44,989 nucleotides of DNA, from assembly GCA_023390245.1 (NCBI GenBank), contig JAEWDF010000032.1:1-44989 (forward strand), in the 5' to 3' direction. The position numbers and the translations under genes were made by a program. Origin of the DNA: Pseudomonadota bacterium. Lineage in GTDB: Bacteria; Pseudomonadota; Alphaproteobacteria; Caulobacterales; Caulobacteraceae. The first letter of the stretch is position 1; every line of letters begins with the position of its first letter. Below the pieces are notes generated by a model that saw only the letters and a program-made list of their open reading frames with translations, was not told the DNA's origin and ran no database searches. Below, in pieces: positions 24,169-31,517 of this stretch.

Positions 24169-24653
24169 CAGCGGCTGTCGTCGCCCCGGATCAGGCCGAC
24201 CACGGCCCGCGCCCTGTCGTTGGGGACCGGGATGGACAACACATACTGCTCGATCCGCCAGCCGTCGTCCGTCAGGCGCACCACGCCGGAGCCGCGTGTC
24301 AGGCCGTAGGCGTCGCTGTCCAGCAACTCGTCGAACCAGACTAAGCAGCGGCACGGATCGGAAGTGACAGTCGCGACGCGATCGTGCGGCCGATAGGTCC
24401 AGCCTTGGCCCCGTGCGAAGTGCGGCCGGGCGTAGGCGCGGAATTGATCCAGCGTCCAGCGCTCGGTCGCATCCGTGCCGATGAAGCGGGCGTCCGGCGT
24501 GAACAGGGCGAAATAGGCGTCGCCGTCGGCGCGGGCGGCCGCCTCATGCATCCGGTCGATCACGGCGCCGGCCTCGGCCACGGGATCTCCGGTGGGTCGA
24601 GGGGCGGACTGAGGGGCGGACAGGACCAGGGCGAGGACGGCGGCGGCGATCAT
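24168..24653 (-). CDS. Secreted NTF2/SnoaL-like protein
   Basis: A 161-aa protein with a short signal peptide (hydrophobic residues 2-14) followed by an NTF2-like cone fold: helix DRMHEAAARADGDAYFALF, then FIGTDATERW and the strand pattern ending in WRIEQYVLSIPVP. Close relatives are annotated as SnoaL_3-type or DUF4440-type proteins of unknown function. It ends in a one-base overlap with recO and begins 10 bp after the reductase stop, so the three minus-strand genes may share a transcript. No catalytic residues can be assigned. Confidence 0.8.
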   Translation of the reverse strand: MIAAAVLALVLSAPQSAPRPTGDPVAEAGAVIDRMHEAAARADGDAYFALFTPDARFIGTDATERWTLDQFRAYARPHFARGQGWTYRPHDRVATVTSDPCRCLVWFDELLDSDAYGLTRGSGVVRLTDDGWRIEQYVLSIPVPNDRARAVVGLIRGDDSR

Positions 24654-24663
24654 GCCCGACGTT

Positions 24664-25281
24664 CTAGTCCTGTTCTCCGCTTTCGGGAACAGGATAGGTC
24701 TGGGGCGTCAGCACCTTCGCCAGGGCGAGCAGGTTGCGCGCGGCGTTTCGGCCGACGCGGTCGGCGTAGTCATGACCCTGATCCGTCTCGACATAGTCGG
24801 GACCCGGCCCCGGCCCCAGGTGCCAGTAGGTCCAACTCTGGCCCGGAATGGTGAAGCCCATGTCGATCAGGCCCTGGCAGACGGTGGCGACGATGTGGTG
24901 GGCGCCATCCTCATTGCCGGTGACGACCACGCCGGCGACCTTGCCGAAGGCGACGGGACGGCCGCTGTCGTCGGTCTCTTCAAACAGAGCGTCCATCCGC
25001 TCCAGCGCCCGCTGGCACACGCTGGACATCTGGCCCATCCAGGTCGGGGTGGCGAAGATCAGGATGTCGGCGGCCATGATCTTCTCATGGACAGACGGCC
25101 AGTCGTCGCCCTTCCCCTCGTCAGTCTTCACGCCGGGCTTGATGTTCAGGTCGACCAGGCGGACCAGATCGGTCTCGGCGCCGCCCTTGGCCAGTTCCTG
25201 CATCACCACCCGCGCCAGCGCCTCGGTGCTGGACTGTTCGGGCGAGGGTTTCAGGGTGCAGTTGAGGACCAGGGCTTTCAC
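24664..25281 (-). CDS. NAD(P)H-dependent FMN reductase-like flavoprotein
   Basis: A 205-aa flavodoxin-like protein: the FMN phosphate loop reads NCTLKPSPEQSSTE after the first strand, FATPTWMGQMSS binds the isoalloxazine side, and VVTGNEDGAHH forms the third loop, a pattern of the NADPH-dependent FMN reductase/flavodoxin_2 group. Probable quinone or azo-type reductase; substrate unknown. The start is GTG at 25281 with AAGGAAGGAA 5-7 bp upstream, better than an in-frame start 12 codons earlier. Divergent from the ArsR-family gene, with two palindromes between them that could control both. Confidence 0.87.
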   Translation of the reverse strand: MKALVLNCTLKPSPEQSSTEALARVVMQELAKGGAETDLVRLVDLNIKPGVKTDEGKGDDWPSVHEKIMAADILIFATPTWMGQMSSVCQRALERMDALFEETDDSGRPVAFGKVAGVVVTGNEDGAHHIVATVCQGLIDMGFTIPGQSWTYWHLGPGPGPDYVETDQGHDYADRVGRNAARNLLALAKVLTPQTYPVPESGEQD

Positions 25282-25352
25282 GGCGTTCCTTCCTTTCGCT
25301 CGGTGTTTCGCAGCCAACCCGCCACGCGTCCGTGCGTTCCGCCATGTTCATT

Positions 25353-25404
25353 CAACCGATCGGTTGACAAGGCGGCTTGATGAGATCATTTAACCCGTCA
25401 GTTA
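25353..25404. promoter_or_regulatory. Duplicated palindromic operator and promoter of the ArsR operon
   Basis: CAACCGATCGGTTG (25353-25366) is a perfect 14-bp palindrome; TAACCCGTCAGTTA (25391-25404) is an imperfect relative matching it at 9 of 12 core positions, with centres 38 bp apart. The first overlaps a consensus -35 box TTGACA (25364-25369); the second touches TATATA (25403-25408), a possible -10. With that -10 the transcript would begin about at the ATG (25420), which has no Shine-Dalgarno, so a leaderless mRNA is possible. The natural reading is autoregulation by the ArsR-family protein, with possible control of the divergent reductase. Confidence 0.6.
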
Positions 25405-25419
25405 TATACGAAGTCCGCC

Positions 25420-25767
25420 ATGCAGACCGATCCGCTGTCCGCCAAGTTCGCCGCCCTCGCCGACCCCACCCGCCGGGCCATCCTGGCGCGGCTGGCCGAA
25501 GGCGAGGCCTCGGTCGGACAACTGGCCGAACCGTTCGACATGAGCCTGCCGGCGGTGTCGAAGCACCTGAAGGTGCTGGAGAAGGCGGGGCTGATCAGCC
25601 GCGGACGGGAGGCCCAGTGGCGGCCCGCCCGGCTGGAGCCGATGGCCATGCGCAGCGTGGCGGAATGGCTGGAACACTACAGGCGTTTCTGGGACGCCAG
25701 TTTCGATCGCCTCGATAACTATCTGAAGCAGATACAGAAGGGAGACGACAATGGCCCAAGAAATTGA
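25420..25767 (+). CDS. ArsR/SmtB-family winged-helix repressor
   Basis: A 115-aa winged-helix regulator: FAALADPTRRAILARL begins the fold, the recognition helix is MSLPAVSKHLKVLEKAGL (about 40-57) and the wing is ISRGREAQWRPARL. The metal-binding cysteines of ArsR/SmtB sensors are absent, placing it in the group of ligand- or partner-sensing members often encoded next to SRPBCC/AHSA1 genes. Its last 17 bases overlap the first SRPBCC gene, so it is translated with it. It probably binds the two palindromes upstream of its own start. Confidence 0.92.
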   Translation: MQTDPLSAKFAALADPTRRAILARLAEGEASVGQLAEPFDMSLPAVSKHLKVLEKAGLISRGREAQWRPARLEPMAMRSVAEWLEHYRRFWDASFDRLDNYLKQIQKGDDNGPRN

Positions 25768-26254
25768 GTCCAATCCGTGCGACACCGAAGGCGTAGCCCA
25801 CGCCTTCGAGCTGAGGCTGGAGCGCGTGCTGGACGCCCCGCCGGAGACGGTGTTCCGCGCCTATACGGACCCGGCGATCCTTAGCCAGTGGTTCGCGCCC
25901 AAGCCCTGGACCATCAGCGACGCGGTGGTCGAGCCGCGCGCCGGCGGCCGGTTCAACTTCGTCATGCATGGGCCGGACGGGGAACGCTTCCCCAACTCGG
26001 GCGTCTTCCTGGAGGTGATCCCGAACCGGCGCCTGATCTCCACCGACGCCCTCACGCCCGAATGGAAGCCGGCCGGGCAGCCGTTCATGGTCGCCCGCAT
26101 CGACTTGGAGCCGACCGGCGACGGCCGGACCCGCTACATCGCCGTCGCCAGTCACTGGAACGAGGACACGATGAAGCAGCATGAGGCGATGGGCTTCCAC
26201 GAAGGCTGGGGCCAGGTCGCCGACCAGTTGGCCGAACTCGTCAAGACGCTCTGA
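25751..26254 (+). CDS. SRPBCC/AHSA1-domain protein 1
   Basis: A 167-aa protein with one START/Bet v1-type SRPBCC domain, forming a helix-grip hydrophobic pocket: LERVLDAPPETVFRAYTDP at the front, WFAPKPWTISD, then GGRFNFVMHGPDG and the C-terminal long helix HEGWGQVADQLAELV. Relatives are called activator of Hsp90 ATPase 1-like, but bacterial members are mostly uncharacterised ligand-binding proteins. GGGAG lies 6 bp before the ATG inside the regulator gene. Together with the two following SRPBCC genes and the VOC gene it forms one operon. Confidence 0.9.
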   Translation: MAQEIESNPCDTEGVAHAFELRLERVLDAPPETVFRAYTDPAILSQWFAPKPWTISDAVVEPRAGGRFNFVMHGPDGERFPNSGVFLEVIPNRRLISTDALTPEWKPAGQPFMVARIDLEPTGDGRTRYIAVASHWNEDTMKQHEAMGFHEGWGQVADQLAELVKTL

Positions 26255-26294
26255 CCCCTCCCCGGCGCGACCGGCGCCATCCGGAGATCGAACC

Positions 26295-26771
26295 ATGACC
26301 CTCGCCGAAGAGATCGACGCGCGACCGATGCTTCGCATGCGGCGGACCTTCGACGCCCCGCGCGACCTGGTGTGGCGCGCGTGGAGCCAGCCGGAGATTC
26401 TGGTGCTGTGGATGGGGCCGGTCGAATGGCCCGCGTTCAGCGTGACCAGCGACTTCCGCGTCGGCGGCGCCTGGCGCATCGGGCTGAAGTCGCCCGAAAC
26501 CGGCGAGGAGCTTTGGCAGGGCGGCGTCTATCGCGAGATCGTGGAACCCGAACGCCTGGCCTTCACCTTCAAGTGGGAAGGCGACAACCACGAGGATGGG
26601 CCGCCGGCGGACACACTGGTCACCGTCCAGTTCAGCGAAGCCGGCGACCGCACCGAAATGGAGTTCGCCCACGAGGGCCTGAAGAACGCCCGTAGCCTGG
26701 CCGGCCACCGGCACGGCTGGGCCTCGACCGTCGACCGCCTCGAGGCTTGGCTCGCCGCCAACACTGACTGA
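26295..26771 (+). CDS. SRPBCC/AHSA1-domain protein 2
   Basis: A 158-aa SRPBCC protein paralogous to its neighbours: MRRTFDAPRDLVWRAWSQP at the front, GGAWRIGLKSPETGE in the middle, and C-terminal helix GWASTVDRLEAWL. GGAGA lies 7 bp before the ATG. It starts 40 bp after SRPBCC 1. The pocket residues differ enough from SRPBCC 1 to suggest different ligands. Function unknown. Confidence 0.9.
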   Translation: MTLAEEIDARPMLRMRRTFDAPRDLVWRAWSQPEILVLWMGPVEWPAFSVTSDFRVGGAWRIGLKSPETGEELWQGGVYREIVEPERLAFTFKWEGDNHEDGPPADTLVTVQFSEAGDRTEMEFAHEGLKNARSLAGHRHGWASTVDRLEAWLAANTD

Positions 26772-26794
26772 ACCGACACCGCGAGGAGACGACC

Positions 26795-27241
26795 ATGAAG
26801 ATCGTGACCAGCCTGAGTTTCCAGGGCCAATGCCGCGAAGCCTTCGAATTCTACGCCCGCGTCCTGGGCGGCCGGATCACCGCCGCCTTCCCGTTCGGCG
26901 ACGGGCCGCCCGGCATGCCGGTCGATCCCAGGTACAGGGACTGGCTGATGCACGCCTGGCTGGAGATCGGCGACCAGTCGATCATGGGCGCGGACCTGCC
27001 GCCCGAGTTCGCACCGAACATCGACAAGCCCAAGAACGGCTTCGACGTCACCTATCACACCGAGGACGCCGCCGAGGCCAGACGGGTGTTCGACGCCCTG
27101 GCCGAGGGCGGCGAGGTCGGCATGGCCTTCGGCGAGACCTTCTGGTCGCCCGGCTACGGCAGCCTGACGGACCGGTTCGGCATCCCCTGGATGGTCAATG
27201 TCATCGCGGACGCCGACTGGAAACCGGGAAGCCCGCAATGA
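26795..27241 (+). CDS. VOC-superfamily (PhnB/glyoxalase-like) protein
   Basis: A 148-aa protein with two beta-alpha-beta-beta-beta modules of the vicinal oxygen chelate fold: LSFQGQCREAFEFYARVLGG at the front and GEVGMAFGETFWSPGYG then LTDRFGIPWMVNV at the end, as in the PhnB/3-demethylubiquinone-methyltransferase-like group. Metal binding is uncertain. GAGGAG lies 6 bp before the ATG; its stop overlaps the ATG of the third SRPBCC gene (ATGA). VOC and SRPBCC genes are often found together behind ArsR-type regulators. Confidence 0.9.
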   Translation: MKIVTSLSFQGQCREAFEFYARVLGGRITAAFPFGDGPPGMPVDPRYRDWLMHAWLEIGDQSIMGADLPPEFAPNIDKPKNGFDVTYHTEDAAEARRVFDALAEGGEVGMAFGETFWSPGYGSLTDRFGIPWMVNVIADADWKPGSPQ

Positions 27242-27714
27242 CCGTCGCCGCCGCCATTCCCGCCGGGAACCGCAGCCTGCGGCTGGAGCGCGCGTTCGAC
27301 GCGCCCCGCGCCCTGGTGTTCGAGTGCTAGACCGACCCGGCCCGCCTGGCCGCTTGGTGGGCGCCGCGCCCCTTCACCATGCCGCGTCTGACGCTGGACC
27401 CGCGCCCCGGCGGCCGGATCGACGCGGCCATGCGCGCGCCCGACGGGAGCGAACATCCGTTCGACGGCGAATACCTGGAGGTCGTCCCGCCGGAGCGGCT
27501 GGTCTTCCGGTCCCGAATCCGCGCCGGGGCGGGCGTGCTGTTCGAGAACGAGCATGTCGTCGTCTTCGAGGAGGACGGCGACCGGACCCGCGTGACGCTC
27601 GACATCCGGGTCGTCGAGGCCCAGGCCGAGGCCGCGCCCTACCTGGCCGGCATGGCCGAGGGCTGGCGGATGTGCCTGGACCAACTGGCGGAGGTCGTCT
27701 CGGGACAGGCCTGA
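27238..27714 (+). pseudogene. SRPBCC/AHSA1-domain gene 3, broken by an in-frame TAG
   Basis: Starting at the ATG that overlaps the VOC stop, 30 codons encode the usual SRPBCC front (RLERAFDAPRALVFEC), then TAG stands at 27328-27330, and the same frame continues without another stop for 127 residues through TDPARLAAWWAPRPF, PGGRIDAAMRAPDG and the C-terminal helix to TGA at 27714. In the paralogues the matching residue is Tyr (FRAYTDP) or Trp (WRAWSQP), each one base from TAG. A recent nonsense mutation is the simplest reading; a sequencing error or readthrough cannot be excluded. Reinitiation at the ATG at 27379 would give 111 aa lacking the first strand and helix. Confidence 0.88.
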
Positions 27715-27790
27715 CTCGACCCGGCGCGGCCCGATCGGATACTGACGGGCAGCCTCCAGGTCCGTTCCGACCGCAACCCCCGCCCCGCCG

Positions 27791-29299
27791 ATGTCGCGCA
27801 TCCGCAACCCCGCCCTGCGCTCCAGGGTCATGTCCGCCCAGGACGCCGCCGGCCTGATCCCGCCGGGATCGACGGTGGGGATGAGCGGCTTCACCGGCTC
27901 GGGCTATCCCAAGGCGGTTCCGCCGGCCCTGGCGGCGCGCATGGAAGCGGCCCATGCGGCGGGCGATCCGTTCCGCGTCCGGGTGTGGACCGGCGCCTCG
28001 ACCGGGCCGGAGCTAGACGGCGCCCTGGCCAAGGCGGACGGGATCGAGTTCCGCCTGCCCTACAACTCCGATCCCGTCGCGCGCGAGAAGATCAACAAGG
28101 GCCAGATGGAATATCTGGACATGCATCTGAGCCAGGTGGCGCCGGTCGCGTGGCAGGGCTTCCTCGGCCCGCTGGACACGGCCGTGGTCGAGGTGTCGGC
28201 CATCCGGGAGGACGGGTCGCTGGTCCCCTCTTCCTCCATCGGCAACAACAAGACTTGGCTGGACCGGGCCGAGCGGGTGATCCTGGAGGTCAACGCCTGG
28301 CAGAACGCGGCGCTGGAGGGCATGCACGACGTCTATTACGGCACCGCCCTGCCGCCGGACCGCGTGCCGATCCCGCTGACCCGGGCGGACCAGCGTATCG
28401 GGGAGCCCGGTTTCCGCGTCGACCCCGCCAAGATCGTCGCGGTGGTGGAGACCGAGGCGCCGGATCGCAACCTGCCCTTCGCCGCACCGGACCGGAACGC
28501 CCAGGCCATCGCCGGGCATCTGATTGAATTCCTGAAGCACGAGGTGAAGCTGGGCCGCCTGCCGGCCGGGCTGCTGCCGCTGCAGTCGGGCGTTGGCAAT
28601 GTCGCCAACGCCGTTCTGGCGGGACTTCAGGACAGCCCGTTCGAGCGGATGGCGGCCTATACAGAGGTGTTGCAGGACGGGATGCTGGACCTGCTGGACT
28701 CCGGCAAGCTGACCGTCGCCTCGGCCACCGCCTTCTCGCTGAGTCCCGAGGCGGCGGCCGACCTGAACCGCCGCATGGACCGGTTCCGCGACAAGATCAT
28801 CCTGCGCCCGCAGGAAATCTCCAACCATCCGGAAATCATCCGCCGGCTGGGGTGTATCGCCATGAACGGCCTGATCGAGGCCGACATCTACGGCGCCGTC
28901 AACTCGACCCACGTGATGGGATCGCGCATCCAGAACGGCATCGGCGGCTCGGGCGACTTCGCGCGCAACGCCTTCATCTCCTGCTTCGTCACCCCGTCGA
29001 CGGCCAAGGGCGGCAAGATCTCCGCCATCGTGCCCATGGCCAGCCACGTCGACCACATCACCCAGGACGTGCAAGTGATCGTCACCGAACAGGGGCTGGC
29101 GGACCTGCGCGGGCTGTCGCCCAAGCAGCGCGCCAAGGTCATCATCGCCAACTGCGCCCACCCAGACTATCGCGATGCGCTGGAGGACTATCACCAGCGG
29201 GCCCTGCTGGGCGCCTACGGCCTGCAGACGCCGCACCTGCTGACCGAGGCGCTGTCGTGGCACCAGCGGTTCATCGAGACGGGATCGATGAAGGCCTGA
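27791..29299 (+). CDS. Succinyl-CoA:acetate CoA-transferase (AarC-like)
   Basis: Moves CoA between succinyl-CoA and acetate, activating acetate while bypassing succinyl-CoA synthetase. The 502-aa protein resembles Acetobacter AarC throughout: the front RIRNPALRSRVMSAQDAAG, GSVGN-type segment SSSIGNNKTWLD, LLPLQSGVGNVANAVLAGL, catalytic Glu292 in AAYTEVLQDGM, the CoA-site GGSGDFARN and the end TEALSWHQRFIETG. The glutamate and this ending separate it from plain acetyl-CoA hydrolases of the same family. The ATG lacks a Shine-Dalgarno but gives the family N-terminus. It follows the SRPBCC operon by 76 bp and converges with the serine hydrolase 15 bp on. Confidence 0.9.
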   Translation: MSRIRNPALRSRVMSAQDAAGLIPPGSTVGMSGFTGSGYPKAVPPALAARMEAAHAAGDPFRVRVWTGASTGPELDGALAKADGIEFRLPYNSDPVAREKINKGQMEYLDMHLSQVAPVAWQGFLGPLDTAVVEVSAIREDGSLVPSSSIGNNKTWLDRAERVILEVNAWQNAALEGMHDVYYGTALPPDRVPIPLTRADQRIGEPGFRVDPAKIVAVVETEAPDRNLPFAAPDRNAQAIAGHLIEFLKHEVKLGRLPAGLLPLQSGVGNVANAVLAGLQDSPFERMAAYTEVLQDGMLDLLDSGKLTVASATAFSLSPEAAADLNRRMDRFRDKIILRPQEISNHPEIIRRLGCIAMNGLIEADIYGAVNSTHVMGSRIQNGIGGSGDFARNAFISCFVTPSTAKGGKISAIVPMASHVDHITQDVQVIVTEQGLADLRGLSPKQRAKVIIANCAHPDYRDALEDYHQRALLGAYGLQTPHLLTEALSWHQRFIETGSMKA

Positions 29300-29314
29300 G
29301 GGCCGTTCGCCGCC

Positions 29315-30595
29315 CTAACGATGCAGTTCGGTCGGGAAGTCGTGGCCCAGGGCCTCGGCCATCGCCTCCTGGGTGACCATGAAGACCGGGCCCAGCTGGT
29401 GATAGTTGTTGGTCAGGACGACGACCGTGACCTGGTTCTCAGGCTGGTAGCTGACCAGGTTGCGGAAGCCGCCCCAGCTGCCGGTGTGATAGATCTGGCG
29501 GTCGTCGAAGGCGGGGCGGACCTGCTGGCCCAGGCGGTTGACGAAGAGGCCATAGCCCCAGTCGCGCCGCTTGCGCCCGTGCTCCTTGGGCGTGTCCTCG
29601 GGCGCGTGGTCGGCGATCATCTGGCGATAGGCGCGCGCGCTGATCACCCTGCCGCCATGAAGGGCGCGTTCCCACACCAGCATGTCGTCCAGCGTCGAAT
29701 AGACCGCGCCGGCGCCGGCGACGATGGAGGTGTTGGCGATGGGCTGGGCGGTCAGACCGCCGGGAAAGTTGGCGTAGCCCATGACCACGCCGTGATCGCC
29801 CGCGTCCAGGTCCAGGCCCGTGTCCTTCATGCCCAGCGGGCCGAAAAAGCGGGACTGGAGGTAGTCGGCGAAGGCCATGCCGCTGGCCCGTTCGACCACG
29901 GCGGCGGCCAGGTTGAAGCCGGCATTGTTGTAGCGGATCTTCGTTCCCGGTGCGAACTGGAGGCCGAACTTCTTTGAATCCTCGGTCAATTCATCCAGAG
30001 TCGCCGGCGTGACGCGACGCAGACCCCAGCCGCCGCGCGCCATCAGGTCCGGGATGCCCGAGGTGTGTGACAGCAGGTGGTGGAGGCGGATCGGCGCCCA
30101 GGCCTGCGGGCACGGCTGGATCCACTTGCAGACCGGATCGTCGACGCTGAGCCGACCCTCGTCCTGGAGCTTCAGGATGGCCGCGGCGGTGAACTGCTTG
30201 GAGACCGAGGCCAGGCGGTAGCGGGAGTTCAGCTTCAGCGGCTCGCGCTGCTCGTTGGCGCGGCCATAGACCTGGCGGAACAGGATCTGATCTCCCTTGG
30301 CCACCAGCACGCCGCCCATGAAGCGGTGGGCCTCCGCCTCGCGGTCCAACCGCGCCTTCAGCTGGGGCAGGTCCTCGACCACGACGACAGGCGGTCTCGG
30401 CAGCGTCGACGACTTCAGGGCGACCGGCGCGACGTCCGTCGGTTCGCGCCGGGCGGTGGCCAGACCAGCCCAGGCTGCGCCGCCGATCAGGGCGACGACC
30501 AGCAGTCCGATGACGAGACGGGGATGCCCCCCGGAGGTACGCGGTACTTGGAACACGTCGCGATCAGACGTCGAAATCGAGGCCGAACTGCGCAT
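29315..30595 (-). CDS. Membrane-anchored serine hydrolase (class C beta-lactamase family)
   Basis: A 426-aa protein with an N-terminal transmembrane anchor (about 27-46) and a periplasmic penicillin-binding/beta-lactamase-like domain: Ser130-X-X-Lys133 (ASVSKQFT), Tyr222-X-Asn224 (RYNNAGFN) and His370-Thr-Gly (YHTGSWGGF). Such proteins are peptidases or esterases more often than true beta-lactamases; substrate unknown. The start is uncertain: the ATG at 30595 overlaps the end of era by 32 bp, while a GTG at 30556, 8 bp after the era stop, keeps the anchor. Last gene of the long minus-strand run. Confidence 0.86.
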   Translation of the reverse strand: MRSSASISTSDRDVFQVPRTSGGHPRLVIGLLVVALIGGAAWAGLATARREPTDVAPVALKSSTLPRPPVVVVEDLPQLKARLDREAEAHRFMGGVLVAKGDQILFRQVYGRANEQREPLKLNSRYRLASVSKQFTAAAILKLQDEGRLSVDDPVCKWIQPCPQAWAPIRLHHLLSHTSGIPDLMARGGWGLRRVTPATLDELTEDSKKFGLQFAPGTKIRYNNAGFNLAAAVVERASGMAFADYLQSRFFGPLGMKDTGLDLDAGDHGVVMGYANFPGGLTAQPIANTSIVAGAGAVYSTLDDMLVWERALHGGRVISARAYRQMIADHAPEDTPKEHGRKRRDWGYGLFVNRLGQQVRPAFDDRQIYHTGSWGGFRNLVSYQPENQVTVVVLTNNYHQLGPVFMVTQEAMAEALGHDFPTELHR

Positions 30596-31517
30596 AGAGC
30601 GCGCGCGAATCCTGCCACTTCGGGTCGACCTTGACCGTCAGGAAAAGGTGGACGGGGCGGTCCAGGATGACCGTCAGCTCCTCGCGCGCCTTCTGGCCGA
30701 TCCATTTCAGGGTCTGGCCGCCGCGTCCCAGGACGATGGGGCGCTGGCTCTCGCGCTCGACATAGATGGTCTGTTCGATGCGGGCCGAGCCGTCTGCGCG
30801 GTCCTCGAAGCTGGTCGTCTCCACCGCCGCCGAATAGGGCAGTTCCTCATGGACGCGCAGATAGACCTTCTCGCGCGTGATCTCGGCGGCCAGGACGCGC
30901 GCGGGCACGTCGGCGGCTTGATCCTCCGGATACAGCCACGGGCCTTGCGGCATGGCCTGGGCCAGACGCGCCTTCAGGTCCTCCACGCCGTCGCCGGTCG
31001 CGGCCGAGATCATGAAGACCTCGGAATAGACGCCGGTCTCGAACAGCGCCTGGGACACCGACAGCAGGGTGTCGCGGCGCATGCCGTCGATCTTGTTCAG
31101 CGCCAGGATGGCCTGGGTTCCCGTGGCCTTCAGATTGGCGACGATGGTCTCCACGTCCTCGACCGCGCGGCGGTCGGCGGGGGAGCCTTCGCGACCTTCG
31201 GCGGCCAGCTGCGCCTGGGCGTCGACCAGATGGACGACGATGTCGGCGTCCTCGGCCCCGGCCCAGGCCGAGGCGACCATGGCCCGGTCCAGCCGGCGGC
31301 GCGGGGTGAAGACGCCGGGCGTGTCGACCAGCACGATCTGGGAGTCGCCGGCCATGGCGATGCCGCGCACGGGAAAACGTGTCGTCTGCACCTTCTGGGT
31401 GACGATGGAGACCTTCGTGCCCGTCAGCCGGTTCACCAGGGTGGACTTGCCGGCGTTGGGCGCGCCGATGATGGCGGCGAAGCCGGCGTGCTGGGCGGGG
31501 GTGGGGATTTCGGTCAA
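30564..31517 (-). CDS. era: GTPase Era
   Basis: Essential GTPase that binds 16S rRNA and helps 30S subunit maturation. The 317-aa protein has P-loop GAPNAGKST (18-26), switch-II DTPG, base motif NKID, and a C-terminal type-II KH domain with VLGRGGQTLKWIG. The start is TTG, sharing three bases with the rnc stop (TTGA), with AAGG 8 bp upstream and no other start before the P-loop. The rnc-era order is universal in many bacteria; RNase III processes the rRNA that Era later binds. Confidence 0.96.
   Translation of the reverse strand: MTEIPTPAQHAGFAAIIGAPNAGKSTLVNRLTGTKVSIVTQKVQTTRFPVRGIAMAGDSQIVLVDTPGVFTPRRRLDRAMVASAWAGAEDADIVVHLVDAQAQLAAEGREGSPADRRAVEDVETIVANLKATGTQAILALNKIDGMRRDTLLSVSQALFETGVYSEVFMISAATGDGVEDLKARLAQAMPQGPWLYPEDQAADVPARVLAAEITREKVYLRVHEELPYSAAVETTSFEDRADGSARIEQTIYVERESQRPIVLGRGGQTLKWIGQKAREELTVILDRPVHLFLTVKVDPKWQDSRALYAQFGLDFDV

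Noticed and set aside
27379..27714. Independent 111-aa SRPBCC gene
   Set aside because: It is the tail of the interrupted third SRPBCC gene: the same frame continues upstream across a single TAG with the expected domain front, and no ribosome site precedes the ATG at 27379.
29315..30595. Antibiotic-resistance beta-lactamase
   Set aside because: The motifs fit the broad serine-hydrolase/class C family, but the membrane anchor, the HTG third motif and the operon place suggest a housekeeping hydrolase; resistance is not supported.
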